Shown: positions 32,977 through 42,420, counted from the stretch's first letter. The stretch is DNA of 64,000 nucleotides from JALORV01 sp963780715 (GCA_963780715.1 CAWADK010000017.1:1-64000); one strand, 5' to 3'. The notes: generated by a model not told the origin, from the sequence alone. Numbers and translations: made by a program.

Positions 32977-34329
32977 TCAGAGTCCGTATGCGATGCGCAC
33001 CAGCGTGATGGGGTGCGCGTTGACCGGTGTCTTGCCGCCGAGTGCTTCCTTCGCGAAGTTGGCGATGCCCTGCTCGATGTGATGGCCACCGAGCTGGCAG
33101 TCCGAGCTGATGTAATCGGGCGCGGTTTCCGCCATCCGCTTGAAGACCGGCTTGCCGATCTTCATCGCCATCGGGTGAAATTCCTTCCGCGTGCCCCACA
33201 GGCCCGAGTGGCCCGAGCAGCGCTCGACCGTGTTCAGCTCGATGCCCGGCGTGAGCTTGAGGAACTCCTCGGTCTTGCGGCCGATGTTCTGCACCCGGCC
33301 GTGGCAGGGAATGTGATACGAGACCTTGCCGAGCGGCTTCTTGAAGTCCGTCTTCAGCAGCCCGTCCTTGTTGCGGGCGACCAGGTACTCGAACGGATCC
33401 CACATCGCGTCCTGCACCGCCTTTACATCAGCGTCTTCCGGGAACATCAGCGGCAGTTCCTGCTTGTACATCAGCGTGCAGGAGGGAATGGGCGTGAGGA
33501 TCGCGTAGCCCTCGCGCGCCAGCCGGGCAAGCTGCGGGATGTTGATGTTCTTCAGTTGCTCGACTGATTCGAGATCGCCGATCTCGAGCTTCGGCATGCC
33601 GCAACACGCCTCCTTGTCGAGCAGGACGTAGGGGATGTCGTTGTGCTTGAGCACAGCCACCAGGTCGTGACCGATGCCGGGCTCGTTGTAGTTGATGTAG
33701 CAGGTCGAGTAGATCGCAACCTTGCCGGGCGTCTTCGCGCCGTCCTTGACGGGCGAAGCCATGTCCGACCTTGCCGTCGAACGGAACTTCGTTTCGGCGA
33801 AGCCGGGCATCCAGGCATCACGATCGATGCCCATCGTCGACTCGACCATCGCGCGCACCGGCTTGGTCTTGTTCACGGCGTTCACGACCTGCGTGACGAT
33901 CGGGATACCCGCGAACATGCCGAGCTTGTCGGTCGACGTCAGGAACTTGTCGGTGGCCTTGGCCCCGTGGTTCCTGAAGTGCACCGCCTTGGCGCGCAGC
34001 ATCAGATGCGGAAAGTCCAGGTTCCACGGGTGCGGCGGCACGTACGGGCACTTGGTCATGTAGCACATGTCGCACAGGTAGCACTGATCGACGACGTCCT
34101 TGTACTTTTCCTTCGGGACGCCATCGACTTCACCGGTCGGACCGTTGTCGACCAGGTCGAACAGAACCGGAAACGATCCGCACAGGCTCACGCAGCGCCG
34201 GCATCCGTGACAGATGTCGAAGACGCGCTCCAGTTCCTTGTCGAGAGCCTGCTGGTCCCAGAACTCCGGGCTCTTCCACGCCAGGGGATGGCGGGTCGGA
34301 GCCTCGAGGCTGCCCTCACGTACGCTCAT
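32977..34329 (-). CDS. CCG-domain (Fe-S)-binding oxidoreductase, HdrD/GlpC-like
   Basis: 450 residues. Two ferredoxin-type clusters near the N-terminus: CHGCRRCVSLC (40-50) and CYLCDMCYMTKC (about 83-94). Two CCG cysteine-rich domains follow, with EACCGMPKLEIGD in the first and IPCHGRVQNIG plus RCSGHSGLWG and DCQLGGHH in the second. The second departs from the canonical CCG (CSG). Relatives (HdrD, GlpC, LutA) move electrons to or from thiol, quinone or flavin partners; the partner here is unknown. Upstream is rubrerythrin and downstream is DUF3501, on the same strand. Confidence 0.9.
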   Translation of the reverse strand: MSVREGSLEAPTRHPLAWKSPEFWDQQALDKELERVFDICHGCRRCVSLCGSFPVLFDLVDNGPTGEVDGVPKEKYKDVVDQCYLCDMCYMTKCPYVPPHPWNLDFPHLMLRAKAVHFRNHGAKATDKFLTSTDKLGMFAGIPIVTQVVNAVNKTKPVRAMVESTMGIDRDAWMPGFAETKFRSTARSDMASPVKDGAKTPGKVAIYSTCYINYNEPGIGHDLVAVLKHNDIPYVLLDKEACCGMPKLEIGDLESVEQLKNINIPQLARLAREGYAILTPIPSCTLMYKQELPLMFPEDADVKAVQDAMWDPFEYLVARNKDGLLKTDFKKPLGKVSYHIPCHGRVQNIGRKTEEFLKLTPGIELNTVERCSGHSGLWGTRKEFHPMAMKIGKPVFKRMAETAPDYISSDCQLGGHHIEQGIANFAKEALGGKTPVNAHPITLVRIAYGL

Positions 34330-34360
34330 GGTTGATCCGATCGAATGGAAACTGCATGAA

Positions 34361-34396
34361 GCTCAGCACAGTGGCGCGCGCGCCACTGTGCTGAGC
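34361..34396. repeat. 36-bp perfect palindrome
   Basis: An uninterrupted palindrome: all 18 base pairs about the centre 34378/34379 match, from GCTCAGCACA on one side to its complement. It lies between rubrerythrin and the Fe-S gene, 32 bp upstream of the latter's ATG. No T-tract follows on either strand. Could be a protein-binding site or an mRNA hairpin. Confidence 0.85.
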
Positions 34397-34493
34397 GGGC
34401 CGCGCTTGCGGCCCGGAGGTCGGGTTGAGCCGCGGCATAGCGCCGACGGCTCGACGATCGCTAGCCCTCTTCCCGCGCGCGAGAAACGCGCGG
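34396..34493. repeat. Three further hairpins beside the 36-bp palindrome
   Basis: GGGCCGC (34397-34403)/GCGGCCC (34408-34414) with loop GCTT. GAGCCGCGGC (34427-34436) pairs with 34442-34452 with one bulge. CCGCGCG (34473-34479)/CGCGCGG (34487-34493) with a 7-nt loop. With the palindrome they fill most of the 175-bp gap after rubrerythrin and might attenuate or stabilise the operon mRNA. Confidence 0.7.
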
Positions 34494-34504
34494 ACGGGAA
34501 CGCC

Positions 34505-34924
34505 TCAGTCGACGATCGCGTCGAGCGTGCGCTGGAACTTGTTGGCGTGCGAGCGCTCGGCCTTGGCCAGCGTCTCGAACCAGTCCGCGATCTCGTCGAA
34601 GCCCTCGTCGCGCGCGGCCTTGGCCATGCCCGGGTACATGTCGGTGTACTCGTGCGTCTCGCCGGCGATCGACGCCTTCAGGTTGGCCTTGGTCGGACCG
34701 ATCGGCAGGCCCGTGGCCGGATCGCCGACCGCCTCGAGGTACTCAAGGTGCCCGTGCGCATGCCCGGTCTCTCCTTCGGCGGTCGAGCGGAAGACGGCGG
34801 CGACGTCGTTGTAGCCCTCGACATCCGCCTTGGCTGCGAAATACAGATAGCGACGGTTGGCCTGCGATTCGCCTGCGAACGCGTCCTTCAGGTTCTTTTC
34901 GGTTTTCGAGCCCTTTAATTGCAT
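34505..34924 (-). CDS. Rubrerythrin family diiron protein (no rubredoxin domain)
   Basis: 139 residues. Ferritin-like four-helix bundle with the rubrerythrin ligand set: NLKDAFAGESQANRRY, STAEGETGHAHGH, AGETHEYTDMYPGMA and AKAERSHANKF. It probably reduces hydrogen peroxide using electrons from a separate donor, since the usual C-terminal rubredoxin knuckle is absent. The downstream Fe-S protein could be that donor (inference). The ATG at 34924 has GAGGAG 7 nt before it. An OxyR-like motif lies about 100-140 bp upstream. Confidence 0.93.
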   Translation of the reverse strand: MQLKGSKTEKNLKDAFAGESQANRRYLYFAAKADVEGYNDVAAVFRSTAEGETGHAHGHLEYLEAVGDPATGLPIGPTKANLKASIAGETHEYTDMYPGMAKAARDEGFDEIADWFETLAKAERSHANKFQRTLDAIVD

Positions 34925-35025
34925 GAATATCTCCTCGCTGGATTCGACGGAAGAACACTCCGCGCGCGCCACTCCGCAGGCCGCGCGGCTGGGAAAAGGC
35001 TACGCCGCCGACCGGACCAGAACAA

Positions 35026-35062
35026 ATTAATTGTCATAATTCAATCGATAGTCGCTGGCTAT
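35026..35062 (-). promoter_or_regulatory. OxyR-like operator upstream of rubrerythrin
   Basis: The plus strand reads ATTA-N7-TAAT-N7-ATAG-N7-CTAT, exactly the 4-7-4-7-4-7-4 spacing of the OxyR consensus (ATAG and CTAT tetranucleotides). The distal half is a perfect ATAG-N7-CTAT and the proximal half is degenerate. It sits 102-138 bp upstream of the rubrerythrin ATG. Confidence 0.5.
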
Positions 35063-35118
35063 TGACAGCAGATCTGCCTGAAGCCTGCCGCCAGAGTGAT
35101 CCGGGCATCCTGCGGCGG

Positions 35119-36918
35119 CTACAACATGTCATCGGCCAACGCGAGGGTACCTACGCTGCCTGCCACCACCGTCGCGGCAAGGGCCGGCACGGTGACCAGC
35201 ATGTGATCCGCGAAGAATCGCGCGGTGGCGATCTTGGCGCCGGCGAACACGACATCACGCCCTTCCGCAACCATCCGGCTCGCCGCCAGCGCCGCGCGCG
35301 CCATCTGCCAGCCGCCGTGCGTGATGCCCGCGAGCTTGAGGTACGGCACCGAGCCGGCGAATACCGCCCGGATGTCGTTCTTGAACTGCGCGACGACATA
35401 GTCCACGACGGACACATACGCATCCACGGCGGCAGAAAGTCGCTCGCCGATCGCCGCAAGGTCGCCGCCGCCTGCTGTCAATTCTGCGGCCGTCGCGCGC
35501 ATCTGGCCGATGAATGCACGCGCCACCGCCCCGCCGTCGCGCGAGGTCTTGCGCCCGACGAGGTCGTTCGCCTGGATCGCGGTCGTGCCTTCGTAGATCG
35601 TCAGGATGCGGGCGTCGCGGTAGAACTGTGCGGCCCCCGTTTCCTCGATGAACCCCATGCCACCGTGCACCTGCACGCCGGTGGATGCGACATCGATCGC
35701 GATCTCGGTCGACCAGCCTTTGACGAGCGGCACCAGGTACTCGTAGGCCGACTGCGCCTGCTTGCGCGTCACGGCATCGGGATGATTGTGCGCAATGTCG
35801 AAGTACCCCGCCGCAACGTAGGCCATGGCGCGCGCGGCTTCGGTGTTGGCGCGCATGAACATCAGCATGCGCCGGACGTCGGGGTGCCGGATGATCGGCA
35901 CCGGTCCTGCCGAGCCCTCGACGGCGCGGCTCTGGACGCGGTCCTTCGCGTAGCTCACCGCCTTCTGGTAGGCGCGATCGCACACGGCAATGCCCTGCAT
36001 CCCGACCTGGAAGCGGGCGGCGTTCATCATGACGAACATGTATTCGAGGCCGCGGTTCTCCTCGCCGACGAGATATCCGATGGCGCCCGGTCCGACCGCG
36101 CCCTTGTCGTCCCCGAACAGCAGCACACAGGTCGGGCTCGCCTTGATGCCGAGCTTGTGCTCGATCGACGCGCAGTAGACATCGTTGCGCTTTCCCAGCG
36201 TGCCGTCCGCCCCGAACATGATCTTCGGCACGATGAAAAGCGAGATGCCCTTGACTCCCTCGGGCGCGTTTGGCGTGCGAGCCAGCACGAGGTGCACGAT
36301 GTTTTCCGCAAGATCGTGATCGCCGTAGGTGATGAATATCTTCTGGCCGAAGAGGCGATACGTGCCATCGGGCTGCGGCACGGCGCGTGTGCGCACCTGC
36401 GCCAGGTCCGAACCTGCCTGCGGCTCGGTCAGGTTCATCGTGCCGGTCCAGCGACCCTCGATCAGCCGCGGCAGGTAGGTGTCCTTCTGCGCGTCCGAGC
36501 CGGCCACCAGCAGCGCCTCGATCGCGCCGTCGGTGAGCAGCGGGCAGAGCGCGAATGACAGGTTGGCGGCCTGCATCATCTCCATGCACGCCGCGCCGAC
36601 GACCTTCGGCAGTCCCTGTCCGCCGTACTGCGTCGGGTGCTGGATGCCCTGCCACCCCGCCTCGCCGAACGCCCTGAACGCGTCGCGGAATCCCGGACTC
36701 GTCGTGACGTTACCGTTGTCCCACTTGCCAGGCTGCGTATCTCCGCTCCAGTTGAGCGGGGCGACGACCTCGCCCATGAAGCGCGCGTTCTCTTCGAGCA
36801 CCGCCTGGACGGTGTCGTCGGTCGCGTCGGCACAGCCGGGAAGCTGCTGGATGTCCTTCAGTGCCGCCAGTTCGTTCAGAACGAACAGCATGTCCTTGAT
36901 CGGCGCGGTGTAGCTCAT
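35119..36918 (-). CDS. Acyl-CoA dehydrogenase (DmdC/AcdB-like)
   Basis: 599 residues. Flavoprotein oxidising acyl-CoA to enoyl-CoA and passing electrons to ETF. Seen: an N-terminal helical domain, the FAD/substrate strand LTEPQAGSDLAQVRTRAVPQ, FITYGDHD, and the C-terminal helical half with GGMGFIEETGAAQFYRDARI and ILTIYEGTTAIQANDLVGRK. A further C-terminal domain is typical of the 590-600 aa branch that includes DmdC (methylmercaptopropionyl-CoA dehydrogenase) and several long- or branched-chain enzymes. Follows etfA on the same strand by about 50 nt, so probably transcribed etfB-etfA-acd. Start ATG at 36918. Confidence 0.93.
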   Translation of the reverse strand: MSYTAPIKDMLFVLNELAALKDIQQLPGCADATDDTVQAVLEENARFMGEVVAPLNWSGDTQPGKWDNGNVTTSPGFRDAFRAFGEAGWQGIQHPTQYGGQGLPKVVGAACMEMMQAANLSFALCPLLTDGAIEALLVAGSDAQKDTYLPRLIEGRWTGTMNLTEPQAGSDLAQVRTRAVPQPDGTYRLFGQKIFITYGDHDLAENIVHLVLARTPNAPEGVKGISLFIVPKIMFGADGTLGKRNDVYCASIEHKLGIKASPTCVLLFGDDKGAVGPGAIGYLVGEENRGLEYMFVMMNAARFQVGMQGIAVCDRAYQKAVSYAKDRVQSRAVEGSAGPVPIIRHPDVRRMLMFMRANTEAARAMAYVAAGYFDIAHNHPDAVTRKQAQSAYEYLVPLVKGWSTEIAIDVASTGVQVHGGMGFIEETGAAQFYRDARILTIYEGTTAIQANDLVGRKTSRDGGAVARAFIGQMRATAAELTAGGGDLAAIGERLSAAVDAYVSVVDYVVAQFKNDIRAVFAGSVPYLKLAGITHGGWQMARAALAASRMVAEGRDVVFAGAKIATARFFADHMLVTVPALAATVVAGSVGTLALADDML

Positions 36919-36969
36919 GACGGTCCCGACGAGAGTTGAGTGCGTAGGCCGGCGTGCCGGCCAGGGGAA

Positions 36970-37902
36970 TTACCCCAGTTCCTTGACCAGTTGCGGAACC
37001 ACCTCGAAGAGGTCGCCAACCAGCCCGTAGTCGGCCACCGAGAAGATCGGCGCCTCCGGGTCCTTGTTGATCGCGACGATGACCTTGGAGTCCTTCATGC
37101 CGGCCAGGTGCTGGATCGCGCCCGAGATGCCGACGGCGATGTACAGGCCCGGCGCGACGACTTTCCCGGTCTGGCCAACCTGCCAGTCGTTCGGCGCAAA
37201 GCCGGCGTCGACCGCTGCGCGCGACGCACCCATCGCGGCGTTCAGTTTGTCCGCCAGCGGTTCCAGCAGCTTGAAATTCTCGGCGGAGCCCATGCCGCGT
37301 CCGCCGGAGATGACGACCTTGGCGCCCTGCAGCTCCGGACGATCGGACTTGGCGATGTCGCGTCCGACAAAGCGCGAGGCGTCGTTCGCCGCGACGGCGG
37401 TCACGCTTTCGACCGCAGCGGAACCACCCTCCGCCGGAGCGGCGTCGAAGTTGGTCGGGCGCACCGTGATGACCTTGACCTTGTCGCCCGATTGCACGGT
37501 GGCGATGGCGTTGCCGGCATAAATGGGACGGGTGAAGGTGTCGGCCGATTCGACGCTGCTTATCTCCGACACCTGCGCCGAGTCGAGCCTGGCGGCCACA
37601 CGTGGCAGGACATTCTTGCCGTAGGCAGTGGCGGGCGCGAACACGTGCGTGTAGTTGCCGGCAACCTGAAGCAGTTGCGCTGCCACGGCTTCGGCCAGAC
37701 CATCGGCGAATTGCGGACCGTCGGCGACCAGGACCTTGCTGACGCCGCCGATCTTCGCCGCCGCCTGCGCGGCGCCGGATGCGTTGTGGCCGACGACCAG
37801 CACATGCACGTCACCGCCCGCCTTCGTCGCCGCCGTCACCGCGTTGAGCGTCGGGCCTTTGATTGTCGTGTTGTCGTGTTCCGCCAGTACGAGTGCAGTC
37901 AT
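36970..37902 (-). CDS. etfA: Electron transfer flavoprotein subunit alpha
   Basis: 310 residues. With EtfB it binds FAD and carries electrons from acyl-CoA dehydrogenases to ETF-quinone oxidoreductase. The FAD-binding C-terminal domain has VVISGGRGMGSAENFKLLEP, then QVGQTGKVVAPGLYIAVGIS, GAIQHLAGMKDSKVIVAINK and APIFSVADYGLVGDLFEVVP. Start ATG at 37902, 15 nt after etfB. Confidence 0.97.
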   Translation of the reverse strand: MTALVLAEHDNTTIKGPTLNAVTAATKAGGDVHVLVVGHNASGAAQAAAKIGGVSKVLVADGPQFADGLAEAVAAQLLQVAGNYTHVFAPATAYGKNVLPRVAARLDSAQVSEISSVESADTFTRPIYAGNAIATVQSGDKVKVITVRPTNFDAAPAEGGSAAVESVTAVAANDASRFVGRDIAKSDRPELQGAKVVISGGRGMGSAENFKLLEPLADKLNAAMGASRAAVDAGFAPNDWQVGQTGKVVAPGLYIAVGISGAIQHLAGMKDSKVIVAINKDPEAPIFSVADYGLVGDLFEVVPQLVKELG

Positions 37903-37917
37903 GTTCGTCTTTCAGCG

Positions 37918-38667
37918 CTAGATGGCTTTGGCTTCGTTCTTCAGCTTGCTGACCAGGGTGGCCACGTCCGGCACCTTGATGCCCGCTTTCCGCGCCGGCG
38001 GCTCGGTCACCTTCAGGGTCTTCAGTCGCGGGGTGACGTCGACGCCGAGATCGGCCGGCTTCAGCGTCTCGAGCGGCTTCTTCTTCGCCTTCATGATGTT
38101 CGGCAGTGTCACATAGCGCGGTTCGTTCAGGCGCAGGTCGGCGGTCACGACCGCCGGCAGGCTGATTGAAATCGTTTCCAGCCCGCCATCGACCTCGCGC
38201 GTCACCTCGGCACGGCCATCGGCGATCTTGAGCTTCGAGGCGAACGCGCCCTGCGGAACGTCCAGCAGCGCCGCCAGCATCTGGCCGGTCTGGTTGGCAT
38301 CGTCATCGATGGCCTGCTTGCCGACGATGATGAGGTTGGGTTTTTCCTTGTCGACCACGGCTTTCAGCAGCTTGGCGACCGCCAGCGGCTGCAGCTCGAC
38401 GTCGGTCTCGACCAGGATGCCGCGGTCAGCGCCGATTGCCATCGCGGTGCGCAGCGTTTCCTGGCATTGCGGCACGCCGCAGGAAACAGCCACGATCTCG
38501 GTCGCGACGCCGGCCTCTTTCAGGCGCACCGCTTCCTCGACGGCGATCTCGTCGAACGGATTCATCGACATCTTGACGTTGGCAATGTCGACTCCGCTGC
38601 CGTCCGACTTGACCCGGACCTTGACGTTGTAGTCGACCACGCGCTTGACCGTAACCAGAATTTTCAT
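37918..38667 (-). CDS. etfB: Electron transfer flavoprotein subunit beta
   Basis: 249 residues. AMP-binding subunit of ETF. Begins MKILVTVKRVVDYNVKVRVK; contains SMNPFDEIAVEEAVRLKEAG, GKQAIDDDANQTGQMLAALL and the C-terminal MKAKKKPLETLKPADLGVD loop that contacts dehydrogenases. First gene of the etfB-etfA-acyl-CoA dehydrogenase unit. A -10 element TATAAT lies about 66 bp upstream. Confidence 0.97.
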   Translation of the reverse strand: MKILVTVKRVVDYNVKVRVKSDGSGVDIANVKMSMNPFDEIAVEEAVRLKEAGVATEIVAVSCGVPQCQETLRTAMAIGADRGILVETDVELQPLAVAKLLKAVVDKEKPNLIIVGKQAIDDDANQTGQMLAALLDVPQGAFASKLKIADGRAEVTREVDGGLETISISLPAVVTADLRLNEPRYVTLPNIMKAKKKPLETLKPADLGVDVTPRLKTLKVTEPPARKAGIKVPDVATLVSKLKNEAKAI

Positions 38668-38732
38668 GGTGTGACTTCGCAGGTGTGAGCGCCGAAGGCA
38701 GGCGCCGCGGACTCGATCGGAGAAACCACGGA

Positions 38733-38738
38733 ATTATA
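38733..38738 (-). promoter_or_regulatory. -10 element upstream of etfB
   Basis: A perfect TATAAT on the minus strand about 66 bp before the etfB ATG. The expected -35 position reads only CCAGTC, so the promoter may need an activator or be fortuitous. Confidence 0.35.
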
Positions 38739-38782
38739 GGAGTCGCCGCAGCGCCGACTGGCCGCCGCCTTAGAGGGGGGAC

Positions 38783-39211
38783 TCAGCGCAGCACCGCCGC
38801 CTCGAACCAGGCCCAGCCGCCAGCGACCAGGACGTAGCGGAAGAGCTTGCCGATCGCGAATGCGCCGAGGGATAGCCACGGGCTCAGGCGCAGCCAGCCC
38901 GCCGCGACCGACAGTGCATCGCCAAACAGCGGCACCCAGGAGAGGAGCAGCGCCCAGTAGCCGTACTTGTGCAGGTAGATGATCGACTTGTGGTGAACCC
39001 GGTTCGGAATCAGTCGGCCGACCCAGTAGGACGTGAGGCCGCCCAAAGTGTTGCCAACGGTGGCGACGGCGACTGCCTGCCACAGGGCTTCTGGATGCTT
39101 GTGTATCACCGCGACCAGCACGAGCTCCGATCCACCGGGCAGCACGGTGGCCGCGATGAAGCTTGCGAAGAAAAGTGTGATGAAGCCGGTCTCGGCGGAA
39201 AAGTCGAACAT
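38783..39211 (-). CDS. YqaA-family (DedA/SNARE-like) membrane protein
   Basis: 142 residues, begins MFDFSAETGFITLFFASFIA. It carries VLPGGSELVLVAVI and GGLTSYWVGRLIP, the re-entrant loop signature of the VTT/DedA-related YqaA family. Four helices are expected. DedA-superfamily proteins are implicated in undecaprenyl-phosphate or phospholipid flipping; a specific role is not known for YqaA. The ATG at 39211 is preferred to a longer frame from 39283. Divergent from putA. Confidence 0.88.
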   Translation of the reverse strand: MFDFSAETGFITLFFASFIAATVLPGGSELVLVAVIHKHPEALWQAVAVATVGNTLGGLTSYWVGRLIPNRVHHKSIIYLHKYGYWALLLSWVPLFGDALSVAAGWLRLSPWLSLGAFAIGKLFRYVLVAGGWAWFEAAVLR

Positions 39212-39302
39212 GGGGCAGCAGGCAAAGGGGCGAGAGTCTAGTGGCCCGCAGCGCACATCGCGCCTGCTACATTCCCTGAGCACCTTTCCCGCCGGAGATC
39301 AC

Positions 39303-42300
39303 ATGCCAGACGTGCTTGAGGCGCTGCGTGCGTTGCCCGACCTGGGCGACCCCACCGCAGACGAGCGGAGTGCGATCGACCGGTTGCTCGCCCTGGGCGT
39401 CCCTTCGCCCGCCGTGCGCGCCGCGGCGCGGACACGTGCCCTGCGATACATCGAGGCCGTACGCGCGGCCGACCCGGGACTGCTGTCCGCGCAGAACCTG
39501 CTCAATTCCTTCCCGCTTGCCACGCCCGAGGGCATCGCACTGCTGCGACTGGCCGAGGCGCTGCTGCGGGCGCCCGACGCCGAAACGCAGACCTGGCTGA
39601 TCGCCGAGAAGCTCGCGGCCTTCCGGCAGGGCAACGTCGGGCTCGACGGCAACTTCGTCACCCGCGTCCTGGCCACGGCACTCAAGGTCGCCGGGCACAC
39701 AGCCGCGGAGGCCGATCTGCGCGGCGCCGGCGCCGACACCTCGTCGTTGCGCGCCTGGCTTGCGAAAAGCGCCCTGCGCCCGCTGGTCATCGACGGCATA
39801 CGCCGTTTCGGTGACCAGTTCGTGTTTGCCACCAACCTCGCGGATGCGATGCGCCGTGCAGCGCGGCGGCCGGACGCTCGGGTCATGTACTCCTTCGACA
39901 TGCTGGGCGAAGGCGCCCGCACACGGGCGGATGCCGATCGTGCCTATCAGTCCTATGTCGACGCCCTCGTCCGCATTGAAGTCCGCCGGCGGCAGCGACT
40001 GGATCGCACGCGACGGCATTTCCGTGAAGCTGTCGGCGATCCATCCGCGCTTCGAGACGGCACAGGTCGAACGCAGCGACCGCGAGCTCTACCCGCGCCT
40101 CGTCCAGCTGGGCGAGCTGGCCCGCAATGCAGACGTCAACCTGACGATCGATGCCGAAGAGTCCGAGCGCCTGGCGCTGCACATCGGCCTGTTCGAGCGG
40201 CTGATGCGCGAGCCCGTCTTGCGCGACTGGCCCGGCCTGGGTCTGGCGATCCAGACCTACCAGACGCGCGCCCCGGCGACGATCGACCACTTGCTCGCCC
40301 TGAGCGATGAGCTGAGCCGGCCCATCACCGTGCGCTTCACCAAGGGCGCGTACTGGGACGCGGAGATCAAGCGCGCACAGGAACTGGGCCTCGAAGGATT
40401 TCCGGTCTATACGCGCAAGTGGGCGACCGACCTCTCTTACCTGGCAACCGCGCGCCGCCTGCTGGCACACAAGGCGCCCGTCTATCCGCAATTTGCCACG
40501 CACAACGCCCTGACGGTCGCCTCGATCATCGAGTTCGCCAGGGAACTGGCGCCAGGCCGGCGTTACGAGTTCCAGCGGCTGCACGGCATGGGCGATCCAC
40601 TGTACGACGCCCTGCTGGCGGACGGCCCCGACGCGCGTGTGCGGGTCTACGCTCCGGTCGGGGAGTTCCGCGACCTGCTGGCCTACCTGGTGCGCCGCCT
40701 GCTCGAAAACGGTTCCAACACATCGTTCGTGCACCAGATCACCGATCGCTCGGTACCGGCCGCGTCGCTGGTCGAGGACGCCTACGAGCAGGCGCAGCGC
40801 ATGCTCGCTGCAACCGACGAAGCCGTGTCGGCACTGCCGACCGGACGTCGGCTCTTCCGCGACCGACCCAATTCGCGCGGCATCGACCTGCAGCATGCGC
40901 CGACACTCGTCGGCTTGACTCAATCGATCGCACGCGCGGGCCAGATCGACGCCGCCGCGCCCACCGCGGGCGGCACTTCGAAGACCCGCGCGGTGTCCAA
41001 CCCCGCGCGTCGCGGCGATGTCGTCGGCACCGTCGTCGACGCTGACGCCGATGGCGCCCGCCAGGCCGTCGGCACGGCCTGCGCCGCCATGCGCGCATGG
41101 GACGCGCGCGGCGTCGAGGCGCGGGCCGCGCTGATCGAGCGCGTCGCCGACGCCTGGGAGGCGGCACACGACGAACTGGTGGCGCTGATCGTGCGCGAGG
41201 GCGGACGCACGATGCAGGATGCCCACATGGAAGTCCGCGAGGCGATCGACTTCTGCCGCTACTACGCCGCCGCCGCGCGCGACCTGATGCGCCCGCAGGC
41301 ACTGCCCGGGCCGGCGGGCGAGTCGAACGAACTTCGCCTGGCCGGGCGCGGCGTTTTCGTCTGCATCAGCCCGTGGAACTTTCCGCTCGCCATCTTCGGC
41401 GGCCAGATCGTGGCGGCGCTGGTGACTGGCAACAGCGTGGTCGCCAAGCCAGCTGAACAGACGCCTCTCGTAGCCTTCCGCGCGGTGCAACTGATGCACG
41501 AAGCGGGCATCCCGCGCGACGTGCTGCAGTTCGTGGCGGGCGACGGTGAAACCGTGGGTCGCGCGCTGACCTCCGATCCGCGCGTGGCGGGCGTTGCCTT
41601 CACCGGTTCGACCACCACGGCGCGTGCGATCAATCGTGCGCTGGCGGCGCGCGATGCGCCAATCGGCGTGCTGATCGCCGAAACCGGCGGCCAGAACGCG
41701 ATGATCGTCGACTCCACCGCGCTGCCGGAGCAGGTCACCGACGCCGTGGTCTCGAGCGCGTTCCGCTCCTGCGGGCAGCGCTGCTCGGCGCTGCGCGTGC
41801 TGTTCATCCAGAACGATGTCGCGGACTCAATGCTCGAGATGATCGCCGGCGCGATGCGCGAGCTGGTCATCGGCGACCCGGCTGATCCGCGCACCGATGT
41901 CGGACCGGTGATCGATGCCGCCCAGCTCGCCCTGCTCGAACAGCACCGCGACTGGCTGCGCACGCATGGCCGCCGCATCCACGAGTGCGAACTCCCGGCC
42001 GGACTGGACGGTCACTACTTCGCACCGATCGCCTACGAGATCGGCTCGATCGGCGAACTGGCGGCAGAGAACTTCGGACCCATCCTGCACGTGGTGCGCT
42101 ACGACAGGCACACGCTGGACTCCGTCATCGATGCCATCAATTCGACCGGCTATGGCCTCACGATGGGACTGCATACGCGCCTGGACGGTCGCGTGGCGCA
42201 CGTGGCGGATCGCGCGCAGGTCGGCAACCTCTATGTGAACCGCAACATCATCGGCGCGGTCGTCGGCAGCCAGCCGTTTGGCGGCGAGGGCCTGTCGGGA

Positions 42301-42420
42301 ACCGGCCCCAAGGCGGGCGGCCCGCACTATCTGCTGCGCTTCTGCGCGGAGCGGACCGTGACGATCAACACGGCTGCAGCGGGTGGCAACGTGGAACTGG
42401 CGGCGGGACTCGCCAGTTGA
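39303..42420 (+). pseudogene. putA: Bifunctional proline dehydrogenase / glutamate semialdehyde dehydrogenase, frameshifted
   Basis: PutA turns proline into glutamate via P5C/GSA. The first frame (from the ATG at 39303, GGAG 6 nt upstream) encodes the N-terminal arm to about codon 225 (YQSYVDALVRI). The frame then shifts between 39976 and 39990, and the +1 frame continues with SAGGSDWIARDGISVKLSAI through both domains to 42420. The total of 3118 nt is one base more than whole codons, so one extra base or a 2-base loss explains it. PRODH motif: RFTKGAYWDAEIKRAQ. ALDH: ISPWNFPLAIFGGQI, LIAETGGQNA and catalytic Cys in SCGQRCSALR. The N-terminal ribbon-helix-helix repressor domain of trifunctional PutA is absent (about 1039 residues if repaired). 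Confidence 0.9.

Noticed and set aside
34361..34493. CRISPR array
   Set aside because: The stems differ from each other, with no regularly spaced identical repeats or spacers.
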